This document shows, piece by piece, positions 39,845-47,896 of a DNA stretch of 64,000 bases. The DNA is from Nitrospirota bacterium. GTDB taxonomy: Bacteria > Nitrospirota > Nitrospiria > Nitrospirales > Nitrospiraceae. Location: positions 480,551-544,550 of the forward strand of contig JAUSMA010000069.1 in the NCBI GenBank assembly GCA_030645475.1, written 5' to 3'. Each line of letters starts with the position of its first letter. Within the stretch, counting starts at the first letter, position 1. The notes under the pieces are model-generated. The model was not told the origin of the DNA, ran no database searches, and was given only the letters and a program-made list of their open reading frames with translations. Made by a program: the position numbers and the translations under genes.

Positions 39845-40465
39845 ATGATACGCGATGGGGGCACCATGAGGAGCATTTTGCTCTGCGGGCTGGTATTGGC
39901 GATCGGCCTGCTCACCGGCTGTGGAGGAAAGGCGGAGGTGAAACCGGTTGTGCCTCCTCCTGCCCCTGGCCCGAGGGCCATCATCAAGACCAAGTTCGGC
40001 GAGATTCACTTCAAATTCTATCCCGATGTGGCTCCGAACCATGTTGCAAATTTCATCAAGCTGGCCAAGTCTGGCTTTTACGATGGGACAATTTTTCACC
40101 GGGTCATTCCCGGGTTCATGATTCAGGGCGGTGATCCCAATACCAAGAACTCGTTGCGTAAGGAGACGTACGGGGCTGGTGGGCCGAAGGATGAGAAGGG
40201 GAATCCCATCCTCCTCAAGGCGGAGTTTAGTGATACCCCTCACAAGCGCGGTATTGTGTCGATGGCACGAGCGACGGAGCCCGATACCGCGGGGTCGCAA
40301 TTTTTCATTGTGGTCGAACCCTCTCACTTCCTCGACGGGAAGTACACGGCATTCGGCGAGGTCACTAAGGGCCTTGGTATCGCCGATAGGATCGTGAGTT
40401 TGCCAAAAAACGATCACGATCTGCCGAACGAGCGGATCGAGATGACGGTGGCGATTGTCGAATAG
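39845..40465 (+). CDS. Lipoprotein cyclophilin-type peptidyl-prolyl isomerase
   Basis: This protein of up to 206 residues has a hydrophobic signal followed by the lipobox LLTGC, predicting lipid attachment at that Cys and envelope anchoring. A short Pro-rich linker leads into a cyclophilin core nearly parallel to the preceding gene (FHRVIPGFMIQGGDPNTK, GSQFFIV). The ATG at 39845 has AAGGGGGAGAG upstream; the ATG at 39866 gives a more usual signal peptide length. A 9-residue insertion after GGP distinguishes it from its neighbour. Confidence 0.9.
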   Translation: MIRDGGTMRSILLCGLVLAIGLLTGCGGKAEVKPVVPPPAPGPRAIIKTKFGEIHFKFYPDVAPNHVANFIKLAKSGFYDGTIFHRVIPGFMIQGGDPNTKNSLRKETYGAGGPKDEKGNPILLKAEFSDTPHKRGIVSMARATEPDTAGSQFFIVVEPSHFLDGKYTAFGEVTKGLGIADRIVSLPKNDHDLPNERIEMTVAIVE

Positions 40466-40512
40466 CGATATGCTGGATCAGACAGGCTTGTGTCTGTGGG
40501 CCGCAGAGGCGG

Positions 40513-40836
40513 CTATTGGATGTTCTCGAGGAGTGCGCGGAGGCGGGCTCGCTCGGACGGGAAGAAGAGGATGAAATTGAGGCCGAACGCGTTGCCTGAG
40601 ACCCAACGTACCGAGGCCCGCTCGACCTTCACCGGTGGTGATTGGTCTGGAAGGTGAAGCAGGACGTGCACGTCGAGCCCTTCGGCCATATTGATGTCGG
40701 ATTCGGCTCGACAGCCGGCTGTCGAGATGTTCGTGACCGTGGCGTCCCCTTCGAGCTCCCCCGAAGAAAATCCGATCGTGCAACGCAGCTCTACCCTGCG
40801 TGCTTTCCTGATCTTTTGTTCTTTCTCTTGACTCAT
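40513..40836 (-). CDS. PilZ domain protein
   Basis: This 107-residue single-domain protein has the c-di-GMP-binding signature in two parts: an Arg-rich RKARRVE segment near the N-terminus and NISTAGCR about 20 residues later (the D/NxSxxG element). It is probably a c-di-GMP receptor acting on a partner protein. The ATG at 40836 starts a polar lead directly before the Arg motif. It is the last gene of a minus-strand trio, 37 nt after the Cys-rich gene. Confidence 0.82.
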   Translation of the reverse strand: MSQEKEQKIRKARRVELRCTIGFSSGELEGDATVTNISTAGCRAESDINMAEGLDVHVLLHLPDQSPPVKVERASVRWVSGNAFGLNFILFFPSERARLRALLENIQ

Positions 40837-40873
40837 GGTGCGTGGCCTGCCGTCTTCGCGATCGTGCCGATTA

Positions 40874-41572
40874 TCAGTGGTGGTGTTGGCACCCTGGGTC
40901 GTGGGTATGTTGCTCAGGCGCCGGGGGCGGCATGAACTGTTGTCCTGGCAAGATGATGTGGCCTGGTTCACGCTGCTTGGTCAGGTGTTGCGCAATGTCC
41001 GGATGGTAGGCTCGCACATAGCCGATGAGTCCGCCGAGGAACCGTTGCGATTGGAAGTCCGTCCCGGAAAACTGTGAGACGAAGGCGATCGCACGGTCGA
41101 GTATTTCCGGTGCGTCTGACATGTCGGCGATCTGCTGAGGGTTCTGCTTCTTGAACGCGTCGTACTCCTTCTTCAGATGTTCCGCGAAGACGGGTGACGG
41201 TGCGGCAGGCACATGGAGGGGGCTGAGCGTTCGTCTCAAGCCCTGTAACGCCGCCACGATCTCCGCGTCTTGCCCGTCGCGGCGTCCCTGGAAATACCCA
41301 AAGATTACCACTTCGACGAGATTGAAGAGGGCCACGGCCTTCTCGCCGCCGAGTTCCCCTAGCTCGCGATAGAAGTCTCGCCGGACCGGCATGAATTGGA
41401 CGGCAAGCCGTTTTTGCTGATAGTCGCTCCCGGTTTCGAGATAGGCGCAGTCGGCGGGGCATGCGACCCGCACGATTCGGTGTTCACCGCAACATTGGCT
41501 GCAGATTTGGCCGCCGAGGGCAGGACAGGGGCGTTTCCCTTTTCGTTGCGAGCAATAGGCGCATTGACTCAT
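40874..41572 (-). CDS. Cys-rich zinc-ribbon-like protein with His tail
   Basis: I do not recognise a named family. The 232-residue product has ten cysteines in its first 45 residues, arranged as CxxC, CP, CxxCC and two further Cys, which suggests one or two zinc sites. A helical middle part follows. The tail is Pro-rich and ends in a His/Cys cluster (HTHDPGCQHHH), a second possible metal site. The ATG overlaps the stop of the upstream NHL-like gene (41569-41572), so they are cotranscribed. Confidence 0.75.
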   Translation of the reverse strand: MSQCAYCSQRKGKRPCPALGGQICSQCCGEHRIVRVACPADCAYLETGSDYQQKRLAVQFMPVRRDFYRELGELGGEKAVALFNLVEVVIFGYFQGRRDGQDAEIVAALQGLRRTLSPLHVPAAPSPVFAEHLKKEYDAFKKQNPQQIADMSDAPEILDRAIAFVSQFSGTDFQSQRFLGGLIGYVRAYHPDIAQHLTKQREPGHIILPGQQFMPPPAPEQHTHDPGCQHHH

Positions 41573-42603
41573 TTTCTTGCGGATCCTTCCGATGCCGGCT
41601 TCGGTGGCGGAGGGATAAACCCATAGTCCGCCAACGTCCGTTTTTCCTGTTTAGGTTTCCCATCGCTGGGGGTTTCAAGCCCGTTCATTTCGGCGGCGTC
41701 TGCATATTGGTACGGAACGAGGATGAGGTTATTGGCGCGGTCGATACTCAGATCTCCCGGTGAGGGCAAGAATTCGGCGATGACTTGAAACCGCTTGTCC
41801 CAGCTCATGCGCCAGACTTTCCCCGTGGTGAAATCAGAGACATACATGTTGCCCCACCGGTCGAAATCCACTCCGCGGAGATTCTGGAAACGGCTGGAAA
41901 AGAATCCGTTGGAGAAGAGCTCTGTCACGACGCCATCGGGAGAGACCTCGGAAATTTTCCCCTTATCCCAGCTCACGGCAATGATTTGGCCGGACTTGGG
42001 ATGGACGGCTAAGCCTGAGGGGCCGGCCAGGGCTGAGTCTGTGACCAGTACGGAGATCGTCTGGGAGGCGAGGTCGACGCGATAGATTCTATTGGCCTTC
42101 TGGTCGGAGCAATAAAGGTGGCCCTTGCCGTCGAAGGTTACGTCGCTCAAGGAGGCTTGTGGTAGCGTGGACGAGGCGGCGGCAGGTAATCGGATGGTGA
42201 GTGCCAGGACGGGCTTCCCGGTGGTCGTGTCAAAGCCCCGAAGGGTATCGAGATCGGCCACGTAGAGCACATGTTCCACCAGGGCCATGCCTTTGGGGGC
42301 ATGGAGGGTGACCTCTCCCTTTCCGCCTTGAATAAATTTCAGATTGAGGAGTTTGCCGTTGGGATCGAGTTTGGTGATGAATCCGTTGTTGTCGGCGGCC
42401 TCAGGCTCCCCGTTCACGCTGGAAATGAAATAGCCCTTCTCGAGGGGGTCGTTGACGAAGCTATAGGGAGATTGCAGCTCCGTGACGGTGATCTGGGCGC
42501 TCAGGGGGCTGACGACTACGACGGAGAGAATCCAGATAGACCAGGAGATCGGATGGTAGATGGCGCGTGTGAGAAGGGACATGAGGGAGGAGGTTCTCTT
42601 CAC
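41569..42603 (-). CDS. Secreted NHL/SMP-30-like beta-propeller protein
   Basis: This protein of up to 344 residues has an N-terminal hydrophobic segment (about 16-36, ending SPLSAQ) that looks like a signal peptide. Repeated blades follow with patterns such as VTFDGKGHLYCSD and VDFDRWGNMYVSD, typical of NHL or SMP-30/gluconolactonase-like six-bladed propellers. No catalytic residues can be assigned. The GTG at 42603 and the ATG at 42582 are both possible starts; neither has a good Shine-Dalgarno. It heads the trio with the Cys-rich and PilZ genes. Confidence 0.75.
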   Translation of the reverse strand: MKRTSSLMSLLTRAIYHPISWSIWILSVVVVSPLSAQITVTELQSPYSFVNDPLEKGYFISSVNGEPEAADNNGFITKLDPNGKLLNLKFIQGGKGEVTLHAPKGMALVEHVLYVADLDTLRGFDTTTGKPVLALTIRLPAAASSTLPQASLSDVTFDGKGHLYCSDQKANRIYRVDLASQTISVLVTDSALAGPSGLAVHPKSGQIIAVSWDKGKISEVSPDGVVTELFSNGFFSSRFQNLRGVDFDRWGNMYVSDFTTGKVWRMSWDKRFQVIAEFLPSPGDLSIDRANNLILVPYQYADAAEMNGLETPSDGKPKQEKRTLADYGFIPPPPKPASEGSARK

Positions 42604-42671
42604 TGGGTAGATGTCGATTGGCCGAGGGTAACCAGCACATCGTAGCTGCCAGACTCAGGGCCTGTCAAGAA

Positions 42672-42705
42672 ACGAAGGCGAAAGGCGAGGGGTTAGAGGT
42701 GAGAG
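42672..42705. repeat. Purine-rich intergenic repeat-like stretch
   Basis: An AGGCGA/GAGAGGC-rich tract in the 234-nt gap before folD resembles the element at 60746-60797 in composition and in the GAGAGGC and GGGGYTA words. No coding function is seen. Confidence 0.3.
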
Positions 42706-42767
42706 GCTCAAGAGGTTTCACATTTTTACCCTTATGCCCAGGGCCTCGCGACAAGCGAAGCACGTCG

Positions 42768-42797
42768 TTGACTTGGTCAAAAATGCCCTGCTATGGT
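42768..42797 (+). promoter_or_regulatory. Promoter of folD
   Basis: TTGACT (42768-42773), an 18-nt spacer and TATGGT (42792-42797) lie about 40 nt before the folD GTG start; a TCAACGAGGAGG Shine-Dalgarno region follows. Confidence 0.55.
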
Positions 42798-42837
42798 GCC
42801 TTGTTTTTCTTGACGGTTTCTCAACGAGGAGGCATCC

Positions 42838-43698
42838 GTGGCAGCACGATTGATCGACGGCAAAGCATTGGCATTGCAAGTACGGGCGCGGTTGGCAACG
42901 GAATCGGCGGCGGTCCTCGCGAAGATCGGGATGAGGCCAGGGTTGGCCACGATTTTGGTGGGTGACGATCCCGCGTCACATCAGTATGTGAAGAGCAAAC
43001 AGAAGGCCTGTGAAGAGGCAGGCATCTATATTGACGACCACAAGTTGCCTGCGAGCACGACGCAGGCCGAGTTGCTGGCGTTGATCGAAAAGAAAAACGC
43101 CGACCCGAAGATCCACGGCATTCTGGTGCAGCTCCCTTTGCCGAAACATATCGAGAGCCGGGTGGTCCTCGAGGCCGTGTCGCCGAATAAGGATGCCGAC
43201 GGGTTCCATCCCTATAATTTCGGCAGGCTGGTCGAAGGAAGTCCGGTGTTTGAGGCCTGCACCCCCAAGGGTGTCATCAAGATGATTGAGTCTATCGGTG
43301 TGGGCATTGAGGGGAAACGTGCGGTGGTGTTGGGCCGCAGCAATATTGTCGGAAAGCCGTTGGCCCTCATGCTCTTGCAGCGCAATGCCACCGTGACGAT
43401 TTGTCATTCCAAGACCAAGGATCTGGCCGCGGTCTGTCGTGAGGCGGAGTTGTTGCTCGTCGCGATCGGGAAGGCCAAGTTTGTGACGGCCGACATGGTG
43501 CGAGAAGGAGCGGTCGTGATCGACGTGGGCACCAATCGGTGGACAGATGGGAAGCTCTGCGGCGATGTCGACTTTGAGTCGGTCAGTCAGAAGGCCGGCT
43601 GGATTAGTCCTGTGCCAGGTGGCGTAGGGCCGATGACGATCGCGATGTTGCTGGAGAATACGGTGGAGTCGGCCAAACGTATGGCCGGAATGCTGTGA
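42838..43698 (+). CDS. folD: Methylene-THF dehydrogenase/cyclohydrolase FolD
   Basis: This 286-residue bifunctional enzyme interconverts methylene-, methenyl- and formyl-tetrahydrofolate with NADP. Catalytic Lys is in YVKSKQKACEEAG; the signature GILVQLPLPKH and the Rossmann motif VVLGRSNIVGKP are present, with PVPGGVGPMT near the end. A GTG start with GAGGAGG upstream is used. It lies upstream of the metF-like and panB genes, all users of methylene-THF. Confidence 0.95.
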   Translation: MAARLIDGKALALQVRARLATESAAVLAKIGMRPGLATILVGDDPASHQYVKSKQKACEEAGIYIDDHKLPASTTQAELLALIEKKNADPKIHGILVQLPLPKHIESRVVLEAVSPNKDADGFHPYNFGRLVEGSPVFEACTPKGVIKMIESIGVGIEGKRAVVLGRSNIVGKPLALMLLQRNATVTICHSKTKDLAAVCREAELLLVAIGKAKFVTADMVREGAVVIDVGTNRWTDGKLCGDVDFESVSQKAGWISPVPGGVGPMTIAMLLENTVESAKRMAGML

Positions 43699-43714
43699 GG
43701 CGGCTCGGTGCTCC

Positions 43715-43731
43715 TGTGCTCGCGCAACGCG
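43715..43731 (+). repeat. Partial copy of the structured intergenic repeat
   Basis: The 17 bases here are identical to 54082-54098, the inner hairpin block of the full repeat unit. The flanking stem is not conserved, so it looks like a truncated unit next to the complete one at 43752. Confidence 0.6.
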
Positions 43732-43751
43732 CGGCCTGAGAAGGATGGGAA

Positions 43752-43845
43752 GGGAGACGCCGGACCATCCTTCTTGCTCGCAGAACGCGCACGATGAAAC
43801 TGTGCTCGTCCGATGCGCGCAGTGAAGGACAGTCCGGCGACTCCC
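43752..43845 (+). repeat. Structured intergenic repeat, unit B
   Basis: The outer arms GGGAGACGCCGGAC (43752-43765) and GTCCGGCGACTCCC (43832-43845) pair at 13 of 14 positions. Inside are a CTTGCTCGCAGAACGCGCA block and a GTGCTCGTC-N2-ATGCGCGCA block that match unit A at 54067 in order. The outer stems of the two units differ in sequence but both pair. The 264-nt gap between folD and metF holds this element, the partial copy and no gene. Confidence 0.7.
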
Positions 43846-43962
43846 TCAGGAGCGAAAGTGTGATGTCGCAGAACGGACAGCAAGAGACATGTAATGGATG
43901 CGCACAGGGGAGCGTTCTGCTTCCCTTACAGCTGAGAATGGGAGCGGAGGAGTAAGGCACAC

Positions 43963-44853
43963 ATGAGTCGAGAGCCAAAACGACTACGAGAAATCCTTGA
44001 TCAGGGGCAGTTCGCTGTCACGATTGAGTACAATCCCCCCAAAGGCACGAACATCTCCTCGGTGCTAGAGAACGCCAAGGCCCTGGTCGGGCGTGTGCAT
44101 GGGGTGAACGTGACGGACAACACGGCCGCCGTCGTGCGGGCCGGGTCTCTCTCCGTGTGCCGCCTCCTCTACGAACTTGGCCACGATCCGGTCATGCAGA
44201 TGACCTGCCGGGATCGGAATCGGATTGCCATGCAGTCGGACCTCATGGGCGCGTCCATGCTCGGTATCCGCAATATTCTCTGTCTCACCGGGGACTACCC
44301 GACCGTGGGAGACCACAAGGACGCGAAGCCCGTGTACGATCTCGATTCGGTTCAGGTCATGCAGCTGGTGCAGGGGCTGAACAATGGGCGGGATATGGCC
44401 GGCAATAAGCTGGATGGCTCCACGGCCTTTTCGATCGGCGGCGCTGTGACGCCGGAAGCAGACCCCCTGGGTCCCATGCTCGCCAAGTTCGAACTGAAAG
44501 TAAAGGCCGGCGCGCAGTTCTTCCAGACGCAGGCGATCTACCATCCTGAGCAGTTTGCGTCCTTCATGAAGGCGGTGCGCCCGTTTAAGGCCAAGGTGCT
44601 GGCGGGCATCCTCGTGCTTCGGAACGCCAAGATGGCGGAGTTCATGAACGCGAATATTCCCGGTGTGTCGGTCCCACAGGATATGATCGACGAACTCAGG
44701 GCCGCCGGTCCCGAGCGCGCGGAGGATGTCGGCGTGGACATCGCGGTGCGGACGATCAAGGCGGTACGGCCCTACTGCGACGGGGTGCATATTATGGCGA
44801 TCAAGGCCACACATCGGTTGTCCGACATCATCACCAGAGCAGAAGTGGGTTGA
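43963..44853 (+). CDS. metF: Methylenetetrahydrofolate reductase catalytic subunit, short form
   Basis: This 296-residue MetF-family TIM barrel reduces methylene-THF to methyl-THF. It starts with the typical FAVTIEYNPPKG strand and contains NVTDN, QMTCRDRN, NILCLTGDYP and FFQTQAIY, which line the flavin and folate sites. It lacks any C-terminal regulatory domain. It is most like short MetF proteins that work with a MetV partner; a MetV-like gene lies at 47640. The stop overlaps panB by 4 nt. Confidence 0.88.
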   Translation: MSREPKRLREILDQGQFAVTIEYNPPKGTNISSVLENAKALVGRVHGVNVTDNTAAVVRAGSLSVCRLLYELGHDPVMQMTCRDRNRIAMQSDLMGASMLGIRNILCLTGDYPTVGDHKDAKPVYDLDSVQVMQLVQGLNNGRDMAGNKLDGSTAFSIGGAVTPEADPLGPMLAKFELKVKAGAQFFQTQAIYHPEQFASFMKAVRPFKAKVLAGILVLRNAKMAEFMNANIPGVSVPQDMIDELRAAGPERAEDVGVDIAVRTIKAVRPYCDGVHIMAIKATHRLSDIITRAEVG

Positions 44854-45641
44854 TGACGATCCCCGAGTTTCAGCGGCAGAAGCGCGACAAGAAAAAACTT
44901 ACCGTCGTGACGGCCTACGACGCGCTGTTCACCCGCATTGTCGAGCAGGCCGGCATTGAAGCGATCCTGGTCGGGGATTCATTGGGCGTGGTCGTGCAGG
45001 GGCAGGCCAATACGCTCTCTGTGACGATGGAGGAGATGCTCTACCACACGAAGCTCGTCGCCGGGGCGGCCCAGCGGGCGCTGGTCATCGGCGATATGCC
45101 CTTCATGTCCTATCAAGCCAGTCAGGAAGACGCGCTTCGCAATGCGGGACGGTTTCTGCAGGCCGGGGCTCAGGCCGTCAAGCTGGAGGGGGGCGTCGCG
45201 GTAGTCGATCGAGTGGCCGCGATTACCAGTATCGGTATCCCGGTCATGGGCCATCTCGGCATGACGCCTCAATCGGTTCATCGGTATGGCGGGTACAAAG
45301 TGCAGGGAAAAGAGTCGGACCAGGCGCGTCTCTTATTGAGCGATGCCAAGGCGCTTGAAGCAGCCGGCGCTTTTGCGATCGTGCTTGAAGCGATTCCCGC
45401 CGAGCTGGCCAAGACGCTTACAGAGCAATTGACCATTCCGACGATTGGGATCGGGGCCGGCCCGCACTGTGACGGCCAAGTTCTAGTGCTCTACGATCTC
45501 CTCGGACTGTTCGACGACTTCGTGCCGAAGTTCGTCAAACCCTATGCCCATCTCAAAGCCGATGTACTTCAAGCATTAAAGCGTTACAAAGAAGAAGTCG
45601 AGCAAGGCAAGTTTCCCACCGATTCAGAAAGTTACCACTAG
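44850..45641 (+). CDS. panB: 3-methyl-2-oxobutanoate hydroxymethyltransferase
   Basis: This 263-residue TIM-barrel enzyme transfers a hydroxymethyl group from methylene-THF to 2-oxoisovalerate, the first committed step of pantothenate synthesis. It has the conserved LVGDSLG, VKLEGG, PVMGHLGMTPQ and IGIGAGPHCDGQVLV segments. It overlaps the metF-like gene, and the pair with folD shares one substrate, methylene-THF. No panC or panD is nearby. Confidence 0.96.
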   Translation: MMTIPEFQRQKRDKKKLTVVTAYDALFTRIVEQAGIEAILVGDSLGVVVQGQANTLSVTMEEMLYHTKLVAGAAQRALVIGDMPFMSYQASQEDALRNAGRFLQAGAQAVKLEGGVAVVDRVAAITSIGIPVMGHLGMTPQSVHRYGGYKVQGKESDQARLLLSDAKALEAAGAFAIVLEAIPAELAKTLTEQLTIPTIGIGAGPHCDGQVLVLYDLLGLFDDFVPKFVKPYAHLKADVLQALKRYKEEVEQGKFPTDSESYH

Positions 45642-45848
45642 CAGGCTGCTGGAAACCCTTCAACGTCGCTCTCGGGTTGAAACAATCCTCAGCACATCCC
45701 AACCGGCACATCTCCAGTTTTTCTCGTCTGTGGCCCTGCCTGGGTACAGACAGGCTTTGGCGTGCCCGGTGGGAGGGGTGTGCCAAGTGCTAGTGCCTGT
45801 GCAGCTTGAGCATTTGAGAAGCCACAAGCGACTTCCGCACTTTGTGTG
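45642..45848 (+). repeat. Structured non-coding intergenic stretch
   Basis: This convergent gap between panB and the DUF309 gene begins with CAGCAGGCTGCTG, itself palindromic. It contains a hairpin at 45757-45786 with arms TTGGCGTGCCC and GGGTGTGCCAA (11 pairs if three G-U pairs are allowed) and CCTG/CAGG around 45739-45754. Small overlapping ORFs here have no protein features. I think it is a dispersed intergenic repeat, but only one copy is in the window. Confidence 0.4.
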
Positions 45849-46355
45849 TCACGTCGTAAGGTGGATTTGATAGGGCGTTGCATTCACGAAGGGTGTTGAA
45901 CGAGTCCCGTACTGTTCAGCTAACGCGATGACATCGATTCCCATATAGAGTCGAGGCAGGTGTTGGAGTCGGACAAGCCCGCTCCGCGCAAGTTTCTGTG
46001 CGGCTTGTTCATGGCCGAGGAATCGCTTGAGATTCGCGGCGGCGAGCTGGATGAGGGCTTGGAAGAAATTTCCTTGTTCGGTGCCATGGCCTGCGGCATG
46101 CCAAAGACCTTCAAGCACTTCGTGGCATTCCCACCAGTAGGCGTAGTTGTAGAGATCGATTCCCTGGAGGTAATCCTCTGACCGCTGCCAATGTTCTCGT
46201 GGAAAGGTGAGGAGCGTCGGATCCGGCTGACCGTAGGAATGGCCGAGGGGATTGCGCCGAGGGTGTGGATTATTCCCCGGAAGGAATCGATAGGATGGAA
46301 ATGGCCTCGTGGAGTAACGAGGCCAAGTCGGATCAGGAGGCTGAGGCTCTATCAC
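45849..46355 (-). CDS. DUF309 family protein
   Basis: This 168-residue protein carries the helical DUF309 core with the conserved pattern YWWECHEVLEGLWHAAG (HExLExxW) and FFQALIQLAAANLK. The function of the family is unknown; the His/Glu pattern suggests metal or nucleotide binding. I set the start at the GTG at 46355, two bases after the apaH stop on the same strand, rather than the longer frame that overlaps apaH. The N-terminal part is Pro-rich. Confidence 0.72.
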   Translation of the reverse strand: MIEPQPPDPTWPRYSTRPFPSYRFLPGNNPHPRRNPLGHSYGQPDPTLLTFPREHWQRSEDYLQGIDLYNYAYWWECHEVLEGLWHAAGHGTEQGNFFQALIQLAAANLKRFLGHEQAAQKLARSGLVRLQHLPRLYMGIDVIALAEQYGTRSTPFVNATPYQIHLTT

Positions 46356-46357
46356 GA

Positions 46358-47164
46358 TTATGCTCGTTGGGTGCCCGTGACCTGGAAGATGTGGCGATCG
46401 TGCAGCCGCACCGCAGTCAGTTCTTTGCCCCATACGCAGCCACTGTCGATGGCCAATAGGTTGGGTTCGATGTGCAATCCCAACGCAGCCCAATGTCCGA
46501 AGATCACCGTGGTCTCGGTCTGTTTCCGGTTTGGAATTCGAAACCAGGGGAAATAGCCGGCTGGCGTTTGATCTGGTGGGCCGGAGAACCCGGACATCTC
46601 ACCGGTGGGGGTGCAGGTGCGTAGTCTGGTGAAGACACGCGCGATACTCACCAGCCTCTCCGGCCCTGTCAGCGATGGATCCCATTGTGGCGCCGGTCCA
46701 TGAAACAGGCTCTGGAGGAACAGACGATAGTTCGGGCCTGCCAGCACGGTCTCGACCTCACGCGCCAAGCCGACGGCCTCATCAATGGTCCATTGCGGGA
46801 GGAGTCCCGCGTGAACCATCAGGAACGATCCCTCGCGATGATGGAGCGGTTGGCGGCGAAGCCAGGCGATCAGCTCATCGCGATCGTCGGCGTTTAAGAT
46901 GTCGTGAATCGTATCCTTGTGTCGTAACGTGGCAATGCCTTCGGCGATTGCGAGCAAGAAGAGATCGTGGTTGCCCAGTACGATCTGGGCGGCATTGCCG
47001 AGCCCATGCACGAATCGGAGGAGGGCGAGAGATTCAGGGCCTCGATTGACGAGGTCTCCGGCCAGCCACAATCGATCTGTTCGGGGATCGAACGAAATCC
47101 GATCAAGGAGCCGTCTGAATGGATCGAGGCAGCCTTGAATGTCGCCGATTGCGTAAATAGCCAT
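46358..47164 (-). CDS. apaH: Symmetrical diadenosine tetraphosphatase ApaH
   Basis: This 268-residue PPP-family metallophosphoesterase hydrolyses Ap4A to two ADP and in other bacteria removes Np4 RNA caps. The metal-binding motifs are in order: GDIQG, GDLVNRGP and GNHD, with a later VHAGLLPQW and FGHWAALG. Length matches the family. It is 45 nt downstream of queF on the minus strand and almost touches the DUF309 gene. Confidence 0.94.
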   Translation of the reverse strand: MAIYAIGDIQGCLDPFRRLLDRISFDPRTDRLWLAGDLVNRGPESLALLRFVHGLGNAAQIVLGNHDLFLLAIAEGIATLRHKDTIHDILNADDRDELIAWLRRQPLHHREGSFLMVHAGLLPQWTIDEAVGLAREVETVLAGPNYRLFLQSLFHGPAPQWDPSLTGPERLVSIARVFTRLRTCTPTGEMSGFSGPPDQTPAGYFPWFRIPNRKQTETTVIFGHWAALGLHIEPNLLAIDSGCVWGKELTAVRLHDRHIFQVTGTQRA

Positions 47165-47209
47165 CAGCGGGAGCCGATCAGGCGCAGGGGTATGAATAGC
47201 AGTTGGGGC

Positions 47210-47626
47210 TCACGGATATTTCGCCTCAATGATGCTTCGGAGCCCACCACGGGCGGCGAAGGTGCCGGTTACTCTGGCCCACGTAGGTCGGCAGGCCTTC
47301 ACGACATCGTGCAGGATACGGTTGACGGCGTTCTCGTAGAAGATTCCGAGATTTCTGTACGCGTGGAGGTACATTTTCAATGACTTCAGTTCCAGGCATT
47401 CTTTGTTTGGCCTGTAATGCACCGTAATGGTGCCGAAGTCCGGAAGGCCGGTCTTGGGGCAGATGGCGGTATATTCAGGGATCTCGATCGTGATCTCATA
47501 CCCCTTATACTGATTCGGGAATGTCTCGATATCCGGCAAAGGAGCGGTAATCCCGCTCTTTGCATGATCCTCGTTGTAGCCGAGTGCGGTGGTTTTTGAT
47601 GGTCGTTTTGTCGTCTTACGTTTCAC
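47210..47626 (-). CDS. queF: NADPH-dependent 7-cyano-7-deazaguanine reductase QueF
   Basis: This 138-residue unimodular (type I) QueF reduces preQ0 to preQ1 for tRNA queuosine. The catalytic Cys56 is in AICPKTGLPDFGT with the catalytic Asp seven residues later, and the NADPH-binding segment ELKSLKMYLHAYRN is intact. A GTG start at 47626 is preceded by AAAAGGCG. The other queuosine genes are not in the window. Confidence 0.95.
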   Translation of the reverse strand: MKRKTTKRPSKTTALGYNEDHAKSGITAPLPDIETFPNQYKGYEITIEIPEYTAICPKTGLPDFGTITVHYRPNKECLELKSLKMYLHAYRNLGIFYENAVNRILHDVVKACRPTWARVTGTFAARGGLRSIIEAKYP

Positions 47627-47639
47627 GGTTCACGCCTTT

Positions 47640-47888
47640 TCAAACTTGTTTCATCCATTCTACCTGGCCAATTTTTTCTAACTGAATATAGAGAGTCACC
47701 CAGGGGCATGCCATTTCGGGGTAGACCTCACAAAATCCCCCCTTGCGAACGCCTCCGCAGGGGCCGTGGCTCATGAATTTGGGACATTCAGCTTTGAGCG
47801 AATTATCAGGAATCGGGGGGCGTTTATGGACCCCACCGGCCTGCTGCGCGCCGTCGTCTTCGCCGGGAATGATTACGCGTGTCGACAT
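47640..47888 (-). CDS. MetV-like methylene-THF reductase partner subunit
   Basis: This 82-residue protein resembles the methylenetetrahydrofolate reductase C-terminal (MTHFR_C/MetV) domain. Four cysteines at residues 35, 44, 53 and 61 sit in the order CPKF, GPCGGVRKG, FCEV and CPWV, which could hold a metal or Fe-S centre. In acetogens MetV pairs with a short MetF. Here the metF-like gene is 3 kb away on the other strand. The product lacks the larger N-terminal part of typical MetV proteins. It leads the minus-strand operon with queF and apaH. Confidence 0.7.
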   Translation of the reverse strand: MSTRVIIPGEDDGAQQAGGVHKRPPIPDNSLKAECPKFMSHGPCGGVRKGGFCEVYPEMACPWVTLYIQLEKIGQVEWMKQV

Positions 47889-47896
47889 ACCACTCT

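Noticed and set aside
45553..45883. Two overlapping small minus-strand ORFs after panB.
   Set aside because: They overlap the end of panB or each other, lack ribosome binding sites and lie in a structured, apparently non-coding stretch.
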